A DNA stretch of 62,848 nt, from assembly GCA_900316445.1 (NCBI GenBank), contig ONCZ01000007.1, positions 1 to 62,848 on the forward strand, read 5' to 3'. Below, one piece after another: positions 43,580 through 49,561 of this stretch. The stretch is from an uncultured Prevotellaceae bacterium. GTDB taxonomy: Bacteria; Bacteroidota; Bacteroidia; Bacteroidales; Bacteroidaceae. The notes below the pieces were generated by a model. The model saw only the letters and a list, made by a program, of their open reading frames with translations. It ran no database searches and was not told the origin of the DNA. Each line of letters begins with the position of its first letter. Within the stretch, counting starts at the first letter, position 1. Position numbers and translations under genes: made by a program.

Positions 43580-44721
43580 AGGAGCTGCTGACACGGACAG
43601 AGTGTACGGCGATGCGCGGCATCGCCATCCTTGCCATCATGCTCCACAACTACTGCCACTACGTCAAGGGTATCGTGAAGGAGAACGAGTATCAGTTCTT
43701 TGATAAGCGTATTGATGGTCTGTGGGAGGCGCTGACGAGTCCTGACGAGTTTCTGCCCATGCATCTGTTTTCTTTCTTCGGGCACTACGGCGTGCCTGTG
43801 TTCCTCTTTCTCAGCGGCTATGGCCTTGTCAGGAAGTATGAGAAAGAATCAAGGGGACAAGGCCATGATTCTGGAGAGAATCGCGCGACCAGTCCCCTTG
43901 ATTCTTTTTCCTTCCTACGCTATCATTATCTGAAACTCCTGCGGATGCTCATCGTCGGCTTCGTGCTGTTCATCATGGTCGATGCTGTCACCCCTGGCCG
44001 CTTCCCTTTCCATTGGGACAACGTCATCGCCCAACTGCTCATGTACATCAACGTGCTGCCTGAGCCCGACAAGATCATCTGGCCCGGCATCTACTGGTTC
44101 TTCGGTCTGATGATGCAGCTTTACATCGTCTATCGTCTCTTACTCTATCGCCGCAGTTCGTGGTATGTCGTGGCGCTGATCGCCGTCTGTTGGCTCCTGC
44201 AGGTCTTCTGCGACCCCGATGGCGACACCATCAACCGCCTCCGCTACAACTTCATCGGTGGTATGCTGCCCTTTGGCCTGGGAATCTGTTTCGGAAGGAG
44301 TCTGGGATCAGGAGTCGGGAGTCAGGAGTCAGGAGTCAGTAGAATACTGTTGGGGCAGACGCTCCCGTCGAAGGTAATCTACTGTCTCCTGACTCCTGTC
44401 TCCTGTCTCCTCATCATCGCTATGTCCTTCTCCTTCCACTCCTGGCTGTGGATTCCCGTGGTGATCATCATCGGTACGATCGCTTTCGTAAAGGCCCTTC
44501 CTGCCTTTATACTCAAGTTCTTCGTCTTCTTCGGCACCTACTCTGCCGCCATCTTCGTGGCCCATCCCATCGCCCGCAAACTCTTCATCACCGTCGCCTG
44601 GCAGCGTGATGCCTACGACGGCCTGATGCTCTACTTCGTCGCTGCCATCGGCCTCTCCTGGGCCGTCAAGCAGCTCATCGATCATCTCCCCTCCCCAAAG
44701 GAAGTGAAAAGTGAAGAGTGA
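43576..44721 (+). CDS. Acyltransferase family 3 membrane protein
   Basis: 381 residues. Near the N-terminus RTECTAMRGIAILAIMLHNYCHY matches the acyltransferase_3 start, with His in helix 1. About ten hydrophobic segments follow. It probably O-acetylates surface glycans together with the preceding transferase-like protein. A paired 7-bp repeat hairpin interrupts it near residues 240-280 (GSGVGSQESGVSRILL to LLTPVSCLLII) without breaking the frame. Confidence 0.85.
   Translation: MKELLTRTECTAMRGIAILAIMLHNYCHYVKGIVKENEYQFFDKRIDGLWEALTSPDEFLPMHLFSFFGHYGVPVFLFLSGYGLVRKYEKESRGQGHDSGENRATSPLDSFSFLRYHYLKLLRMLIVGFVLFIMVDAVTPGRFPFHWDNVIAQLLMYINVLPEPDKIIWPGIYWFFGLMMQLYIVYRLLLYRRSSWYVVALIAVCWLLQVFCDPDGDTINRLRYNFIGGMLPFGLGICFGRSLGSGVGSQESGVSRILLGQTLPSKVIYCLLTPVSCLLIIAMSFSFHSWLWIPVVIIIGTIAFVKALPAFILKFFVFFGTYSAAIFVAHPIARKLFITVAWQRDAYDGLMLYFVAAIGLSWAVKQLIDHLPSPKEVKSEE
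44304..44413 (+). repeat. Paired 7-bp tract with GAATACT core inside the acyltransferase gene
   Basis: Left arm: GGGATCA, GGAGTCG and three GGAGTCA units (44304-44338), then GTAGAATACTG. Right arm: TCTACTG, then CTCCTGA, CTCCTGT twice and CTCCTCA (44386-44413). The arms are reverse complements and could fold into a long hairpin in the coding sequence. Confidence 0.8.
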
Positions 44722-44779
44722 AAAGTGAAAAATTTGCTGCCGCTCAGAATAATGTTCAATGTTCAATCTTCAATGTTCA
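44700..44779 (+). repeat. Composite tract: AAGTGAA units, AATTTGCTGCCGC core, CAATGTT units
   Basis: AAGTGAAAAGTGAAGAGTG units end the acyltransferase gene (to 44730). The core AATTTGCTGCCGC is at 44731-44743, then TTCAATG/TTCAATC units (44752-44779) lead into the HAD start codon. The same core after the same units recurs at 51821 and 58269. Confidence 0.8.
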
Positions 44780-45355
44780 ATGAAACAACTCTTCGCTTTT
44801 GACTTCGATGGGACGCTGACCACCCGCGACACCCTGATCGCCTTCATCCGCTACGCCTGTGGCACGCCCCGTTTCCTCCTCGGCTTCCTGCTTCACGCCC
44901 CACTCCTGGTGCTGATGAAGCTGAGGCTCTACTCGAACGGCAAAGCCAAACAGCGCCTGTTCTCCTGGTTCTTCCGGGGGATGCCCATTGAGACCTTCGA
45001 CGCCCTCTGTCAGTCCTTCGCCAGCACCCATCGCCATCTGCTGAGGCCAGAGACCGTCCGCCTGTTACAGCAGGCCCTCTCCGAAGGCTCAGAAGTGCTC
45101 GTCGTCAGTGCCAGCATCGACAACTGGGTGCAGCCCTTCTTCCCTGCCGTCACTGTCTTGGGCACGCAGATCGAAGTCATCGACGGTCGCCTCTCCGGCC
45201 GTTTCCTCACCCCCAACTGCTACGGTCAGGAAAAAGTCCGTCGCATCCTCGCCCTCCATCCCGACCGTTCCGCCTACCGTCTCACCGCATACGGCGACAG
45301 TCGTGGCGACCGCGAACTCCTCGCCTTCGCTGACGAAGCCCACTTGGTTAGTTAA
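44780..45355 (+). CDS. HAD-superfamily IB phosphatase
   Basis: 191 residues from ATG 44780. FDFDGTLT gives the nucleophile Asp8 and Asp10. VVSASIDNWVQPF is motif II with Ser. YGDSRGDRELLAFADEAHLV is motif IV. A hydrophobic cap region (TPRFLLGFLLHAPLLVLMKL) suggests membrane contact, as in PgpC/CicA-type phosphatases of phospholipid synthesis. The substrate is unknown. Start and stop are surrounded by CAATGTT-like 7-bp tracts. Confidence 0.85.
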   Translation: MKQLFAFDFDGTLTTRDTLIAFIRYACGTPRFLLGFLLHAPLLVLMKLRLYSNGKAKQRLFSWFFRGMPIETFDALCQSFASTHRHLLRPETVRLLQQALSEGSEVLVVSASIDNWVQPFFPAVTVLGTQIEVIDGRLSGRFLTPNCYGQEKVRRILALHPDRSAYRLTAYGDSRGDRELLAFADEAHLVS

Positions 45356-45378
45356 TCTTCAATCTTCAATGTCCAATG
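45352..45378 (+). repeat. CAATCTT/CAATGTC tract
   Basis: Units of TTCAATC and CCAATGT fill the gap between the HAD and AlkD-like genes and contain the ATG of the latter (45376) plus an out-of-frame ATG at 45369. Confidence 0.65.
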
Positions 45379-46194
45379 TCCAAGAATCCTACAGCCCGAG
45401 AAGTCATTGCCTATATGGAGTCGCAGCAGAATGAGTCGCAGCGACAGGTACTCATGCGTTTCTTCAAGACCGGCCCCGGTGAATATGGCGAGGGCGACGA
45501 GTTCCTTGGACTCAAAGTGCCCCAGACGCGCGAAGTCGTCAAGAGTGTGGCTAAGGACTTCCCGCTGAGCGAAGTCCCCGAACTGCTTATGAGCCGCTGG
45601 CACGAAGTCCGTCTCTGCGGACTGCTCATCCTCGTGGCGAAGTTTGAGAAGCTCGCCACCAAGCGCCTCGAAAACGATGAGGCCGCCATCCGCAGTCGCA
45701 ACGAAATCCTCACCCTCTATCTCCAATACGCCGAGCGCGCCAACAACTGGGACCTCGTCGATCTCTCCGTCCCCAAGATCCTTGGCCACTGGCTTCTCCT
45801 GCCCTCCCGATGCTTTGCATCGCCCAATCCCTCAATCCCGACATCCTTAGACTACAAAATCGCGCTTCTCGACTCCCTCGCCCACAGCCCCAACCTCTGG
45901 AAGCAGCGCATGAGTATGGTCTGCACGTGGAAGACCACGCAGCTCGGCGACCCCTCCTGGTGCCTCCGCTATGCCGAGATCCATCTCCACCATCCCCACG
46001 ACCTCATGCACAAAGCCGTCGGCTGGATGCTCCGCGAGATGGGCAAGCGCATCTCCATGGATCTCCTCCGCGACTTCCTCCGCCAGCATGCCCACGAAAT
46101 GCCCCGCACCGCCCTCCGTTATGCCATCGAACAGATGTCAGAACAGGAGCGGCAATACTGGATGACGATCCCCGTCAGTCCTGGGAATCGCTAA
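45376..46194 (+). CDS. AlkD-like DNA alkylation repair protein
   Basis: 272 residues, all-helical HEAT-like repeats. GLKVPQTREVVKSVAKDFP at the start, the NNWDLVDLSVPKILGHWLL segment with the Trp/Asp pair used on alkylated bases, and LWKQRMSMVCTWKTTQLGD match the DNA_alkylation (AlkD) family. It excises alkylpurines such as 3-methyladenine. About 14 residues (SRCFASPNPSIPTS) encoded around a CGATGC/GCATCG hairpin at 45808-45822 look inserted at residues 143-157 relative to the family. Confidence 0.9.
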   Translation: MSKNPTAREVIAYMESQQNESQRQVLMRFFKTGPGEYGEGDEFLGLKVPQTREVVKSVAKDFPLSEVPELLMSRWHEVRLCGLLILVAKFEKLATKRLENDEAAIRSRNEILTLYLQYAERANNWDLVDLSVPKILGHWLLLPSRCFASPNPSIPTSLDYKIALLDSLAHSPNLWKQRMSMVCTWKTTQLGDPSWCLRYAEIHLHHPHDLMHKAVGWMLREMGKRISMDLLRDFLRQHAHEMPRTALRYAIEQMSEQERQYWMTIPVSPGNR

Positions 46195-46235
46195 GCCTGT
46201 GGGTAATCACATAGAATACTAGAATTTTGGTACGC

Positions 46236-46323
46236 AGCGGCCGCTAAAATACTTTTTCCCGCCCGCTGCAATACTTTTTAGCGACCGCCTAAAGATCTTT
46301 TAGCGGCCGCTAAAAAATAGTAA
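46236..46323. repeat. Intergenic array of four 22-bp units (AGCGGCCGCT type)
   Basis: Units start at 46236, 46258, 46280 and 46302. AGCGGCCGCT opens the first and last. AATACTTTTT closes units one and two (46248, 46270). TTTTAGCGGCCGCTAAAA (46298-46315) is a perfect palindrome. It starts 42 bp after the AlkD-like stop; an AGAATACT word lies at 46213-46220. Confidence 0.88.
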
Positions 46324-46405
46324 CATCCCACTAAACTCCCAGTCAACTCCCTTCTCTCTCCCTGTTTGCAGGCACCTTTCTCCCAGTCATCAGCGTTCAT
46401 TTGCG

Positions 46406-46825
46406 ATGAAGAATCTGCGGAATAAATACGCGAATGTATTCTTTATCGGACAAAATGGAGGATTTGAGGATACTACAGATCTAATCAGACAATTGAAGGC
46501 TATGATTTCATATAGTAAATCACAACGTTATATCGTAATCAGTTTCCATAAGCCAAATCATGTTATGAAAACTATTCCGCGAATGAAAGAAATGGAAGAT
46601 TCTCTCTGTCAGAGTTTTGGAAAGCATTATATCAATTTAAGGGAATATATGGTAACAAATGGACTTGCCGATGCAGGCCTTGTGCCTACCCAAAAAGATA
46701 AAGACTCTATAGCAAAAGGCCAGGTTCCACCACAATTAATGATTGATGGCACCCATTTCACAACGTTAGGATATAAAGAGATAGCCACTCTGGTATATTT
46801 GAAGATGAAAGAGTTGGGGTATTGA
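46406..46825 (+). pseudogene. SGNH/GDSL hydrolase, N-terminal part missing
   Basis: 139 residues that match only the C-terminal half of an SGNH hydrolase: FFIGQNGGFED, RYIVISFHKPNHV, and DGTHFTTLGYKEIATLVYLKMKELGY with the catalytic Asp-x-x-His pair. The block with the nucleophilic Ser and the signal peptide is absent, and the preceding sequence is the 22-bp array plus unrelated DNA. Codon use is A+T-rich unlike the preceding operon. I treat it as a truncated remnant; an ATG at 46406 could still express it. Confidence 0.7.
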
Positions 46826-46871
46826 AAAAAAGGACTCAACGGGGTCAGGAGTGTCTGTGTCCTTAATCTAT

Positions 46872-46904
46872 GTGCGGATGGTTAGTGGCTGTCCGCACTT
46901 TTTT
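46872..46904 (+). terminator. Rho-independent terminator
   Basis: GTGCGGA (46872-46878) pairs with TCCGCAC (46892-46898), followed by TTTTTT. Confidence 0.85.
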
Positions 46905-46913
46905 CGATAAAAG

Positions 46914-46945
46914 TTTGTAGGATTGGAAATAATTGTGTATCTTTG
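46914..46945 (+). promoter_or_regulatory. Promoter of the toxin-antitoxin pair
   Basis: TTTG (46914-46917), 20-bp spacer and TATCTTTG (46938-46945), ahead of the antitoxin-like gene at 46972. Confidence 0.85.
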
Positions 46946-46971
46946 CCCCAGAATTATAAATTGCACCGAAG

Positions 46972-47226
46972 ATGTGTACAATAACATTATCGTATAATGA
47001 GAATGACAGCGTGGCCAGTGAGAAACTTGCCGCTCTTTTGGCAACGGGGCTGTTTATCCAGCATGATGTGCCGGAAGAACTGGACATGGACTGTTCCGAT
47101 CCGTCGCTCTTTGAGGATGACCCTATAGCTCTGCCAGAAGAGAAGGAAAGCTATACGCCGGAGGAACTCAGGGCTATGCTGATAGATGATCTCAACTCAA
47201 TATACGGAGTGAAAGATGCAGTATAA
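46972..47226 (+). CDS. Antitoxin-like protein
   Basis: 84 residues, acidic. Begins MCTITLSYNENDSVASEKLAAL, a beta-alpha start with no clear DNA-binding motif, and ends in TPEELRAMLIDDLNSIYGVKD. The gene overlaps the next by 11 bp, the usual antitoxin-first order. The product resembles small proteins encoded before RelE/ParE-like toxins in Prevotella. It would neutralise the toxin and perhaps control the promoter. Assignment rests on context and general resemblance. Confidence 0.7.
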   Translation: MCTITLSYNENDSVASEKLAALLATGLFIQHDVPEELDMDCSDPSLFEDDPIALPEEKESYTPEELRAMLIDDLNSIYGVKDAV

Positions 47227-47509
47227 TTATGCCATCAAGCCTCTTGTCATCAGAAAGGTAAGGTCTTTCTACAGGAATGTGTGCAAGAAATACCCGAATA
47301 TATATTCCTACTACGACATGCTGAGATACATCAACAAAACTGTTGATGCCATTTATTGCATAGAACAGTCCGTGCCACGACGGAAACCGACAATCGAAAG
47401 GTGGAAGAATTGGAATATGGCGCATGCAGGGAATTGGTACTATGCATATTCTATTGACGGCAACACCATCACTATTTATGATGCCTGTCATGCACAGAAT
47501 ATGAAGTAA
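47216..47509 (+). CDS. RelE/ParE-family toxin
   Basis: 97 residues, basic. KPLVIRKVRSFYRNVCKKYPNIYSYYDML is the helical hairpin, RRKPTIERWKNW the linker strand, and NWYYAYSIDGNTITIYDACHAQNM the terminal sheet of a RelE/ParE fold. It would act as a ribosome-dependent mRNA endonuclease or gyrase inhibitor; sequence alone does not say which. It overlaps the antitoxin-like gene. Confidence 0.8.
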   Translation: MQYNYAIKPLVIRKVRSFYRNVCKKYPNIYSYYDMLRYINKTVDAIYCIEQSVPRRKPTIERWKNWNMAHAGNWYYAYSIDGNTITIYDACHAQNMK

Positions 47510-47530
47510 GTCATCAAAATGTAATAAGGT

Positions 47531-48118
47531 ATGGGAAAGTTTGAATTGATGGCGCTGCCGTATGCGCCGGAGGCCTTAGAGCCAGTGATTAGCCGCGAGA
47601 CCATTGGTTTCCATCACGGGAAGCACCTTTCGGCTTATGTGAATAATCTAAACGGACTGCTGGATGGCAGCGGGTTTGAGGATGCGACACTTGAGGAAAT
47701 CGTCTGCAAGGCAACGGGAGGTATCCTCAATAATGCTGGCCAGATCCTGAACCACGAGCTTTATTTCGGGCAGTTTATCGGACAGCCGATAAACAGTGAG
47801 CCCACTGGAACATTGGCTGAGGCTATCAGTCGTGACTTCGGTTCGTTCGATGCCTTCAAGGAGGAATTCCAGAAGAAGGGTGCGGCACTCTTTGGCAGCG
47901 GCTGGGTGTGGCTGTCTGCAGACAAGGACGGCAAACTCGTCATCACACAAGAGACAAACGCTGCTAATCCTGTTCAGCGCGGATTGAAGCCCCTGCTGAC
48001 CTTCGACGTTTGGGAGCATGCCTACTATCTTGACTATCAGAACCGTCGTCCTGACCACCTTGCAGCCCTTTGGCAAATCATCGACTGGGATGTCATAAGG
48101 GAGCGCTATCAATCATAA
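47531..48118 (+). CDS. sodB: Superoxide dismutase (Fe/Mn family)
   Basis: 195 residues. The metal ligands are His28, His75, Asp159 and His163 (FHHGKH, NHELYF, DVWEHAYYLDYQN). GAALFGSGWVWL is the family segment that tends to favour iron or cambialistic forms. It converts superoxide to oxygen and peroxide in the cytoplasm. It follows the toxin gene by 21 bp without a recognisable promoter, so its regulation may depend on read-through. Confidence 0.95.
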   Translation: MGKFELMALPYAPEALEPVISRETIGFHHGKHLSAYVNNLNGLLDGSGFEDATLEEIVCKATGGILNNAGQILNHELYFGQFIGQPINSEPTGTLAEAISRDFGSFDAFKEEFQKKGAALFGSGWVWLSADKDGKLVITQETNAANPVQRGLKPLLTFDVWEHAYYLDYQNRRPDHLAALWQIIDWDVIRERYQS

Positions 48119-48126
48119 TACAAAAT

Positions 48127-48447
48127 ATGGCAAGTAGTTCGGACTTTGTACAGTATATCGCTGACCAGTGTGGTGGGGCGGGGGAGATAGTGGCCAAAAA
48201 GATGTTTGGTGACTATGGTATTTATTGCGACGGGAAGATATTCGGACTAATCTGCGACGACAAGTTTTATCTGAAGCCGACGGATGAAGTCCGGCCGTTG
48301 CTGCGCACCATCGAGATGCGCCCACCGTATGAGGGTGCGAAGGATTATTTCTATATCGCCGATGTGGACGACCGCGACTATCTCTCAATGCTGGTACGAG
48401 AGACGTGCAAGGCATTGCCAGAGCCGAAGCCGAAGAAGAAACGATAA
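48127..48447 (+). CDS. TfoX/Sxy N-terminal domain protein
   Basis: 106 residues from ATG 48127. SSSDFVQYIADQCGGAGEIVAKKMFGDYGIYCDGKIFGLICDDKFYLKP is the TfoX_N domain. There is no C-terminal domain. The role of stand-alone TfoX_N proteins is not established; full-length relatives regulate competence. It starts 8 bp after the sod stop. The tail PKPKKKR is basic. Confidence 0.88.
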   Translation: MASSSDFVQYIADQCGGAGEIVAKKMFGDYGIYCDGKIFGLICDDKFYLKPTDEVRPLLRTIEMRPPYEGAKDYFYIADVDDRDYLSMLVRETCKALPEPKPKKKR

Positions 48448-48449
48448 CT

Positions 48450-48479
48450 AAAAATGCAGGGCTAAAACCCTGCATTTTT
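48450..48479. terminator. Bidirectional terminator
   Basis: AAAAATGCAGGG (48450-48461) pairs with CCCTGCATTTTT (48468-48479), with A-run and T-run on opposite sides, between convergent genes. Confidence 0.95.
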
Positions 48480-48480
48480 G

Positions 48481-49464
48481 TTATTCCCACTCGATCGTTC
48501 CCGTGGGTTTCGGCGTCAGATCGTAGAGCACACGGTTGACTCCGGGAACCTCGGTGATAATGCGCTGGGTGATGTGATGGAGGAGCGGGTAGGGAATCTC
48601 CTCGATGGTGGCGGTCATCGCATCGCGGGTGTTCACGGCACGGATGATGACAGGCCAGTCCCAAGAGCGCTTGTTGTCTTTCACACCGGTTGACTTGTAG
48701 TCGGGCACGATGGTGAAATACTGCCATACCTTGCCTTCAAGGCCGTTCTTGGCAAACTCCTCACGCAGGATGGCATCGCTCTCACGCAGAGCCTCCAGAC
48801 GGTCGCGGGTGATGGCTCCTGTGCAGCGCACACCCAGACCTGGGCCAGGGAAGGGCTGACGATAGACCATATTGTCAGGCAGACCGAGCTCCTTGCCGAC
48901 GACACGAACCTCGTCCTTGAACAGCAGCTTGATGGGCTCTACGAGCTCAAACTGCATATCCTCAGGCAGACCGCCCACGTTGTGGTGAGATTTCACGGGA
49001 CCTGACTCGACGATGTCGGGATAGATGGTGCCCTGGGCCAGGAAACTGATGCCCTCGAGCTTGCGGGCTTCTTCCTCAAACACGCGGATGAATTCGGCGC
49101 CGATGATCTTGCGCTTCTGCTCGGGATCGGCCACACCGGCCAGCTTGTTGAGGAAGCGGTCGGTGGCATCGACATACACCAGATTGGCATTGAGTTCGTC
49201 ACGGAACACTTTGATGACCTGCTCAGGCTCGCCCTTGCGCAGCAGACCGTGATTCACATGAACAGACACCAGCTGACGGCCCACAGCCTTGATGAGCAGG
49301 GCTGCCACCACCGATGAATCCACACCGCCGGAGAGTGCCAGCAGCACCTTCTTGTCTCCAATCTGAGCGCGCAGCTCCTTAATTTGCTCGTCGATGTATT
49401 TCTGGGCCAGGGCGGGCGTCGTGATGCGCTCCATATCTGCCGGCCGAACGTTACTTGTACTCAT
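48481..49464 (-). CDS. guaA: GMP synthase ATP-pyrophosphatase part, glutaminase domain absent
   Basis: 327 residues. The PP-loop SGGVDSS is at 45-51. FLAQGTIYPDIVESGPVKSHHNVGGLPEDM and the C-terminal dimerisation region through YDLTPKPTGTIEWE are intact. Ordinary bacterial GuaA has an extra glutamine amidotransferase domain of about 190 residues at the N-terminus; here only 10-20 residues precede the ATPase. It aminates XMP to GMP using ammonia, or a separate amidotransferase subunit as in archaea. Its own promoter is at 49506-49513. Confidence 0.9.
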   Translation of the reverse strand: MSTSNVRPADMERITTPALAQKYIDEQIKELRAQIGDKKVLLALSGGVDSSVVAALLIKAVGRQLVSVHVNHGLLRKGEPEQVIKVFRDELNANLVYVDATDRFLNKLAGVADPEQKRKIIGAEFIRVFEEEARKLEGISFLAQGTIYPDIVESGPVKSHHNVGGLPEDMQFELVEPIKLLFKDEVRVVGKELGLPDNMVYRQPFPGPGLGVRCTGAITRDRLEALRESDAILREEFAKNGLEGKVWQYFTIVPDYKSTGVKDNKRSWDWPVIIRAVNTRDAMTATIEEIPYPLLHHITQRIITEVPGVNRVLYDLTPKPTGTIEWE

Positions 49465-49505
49465 AATCTCAAAAGTTAAGTGAATAATTACTGTTATTTG
49501 GGATG

Positions 49506-49513
49506 CAAAGATA
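49506..49513 (-). promoter_or_regulatory. -7 element of the guaA-type gene
   Basis: TATCTTTG on the minus strand, 42 bp before the start. Confidence 0.6.
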
Positions 49514-49561
49514 CAACTTTTTCCGGTATTATTGCATTTTTAGTCCCATTTTTATGATTTA

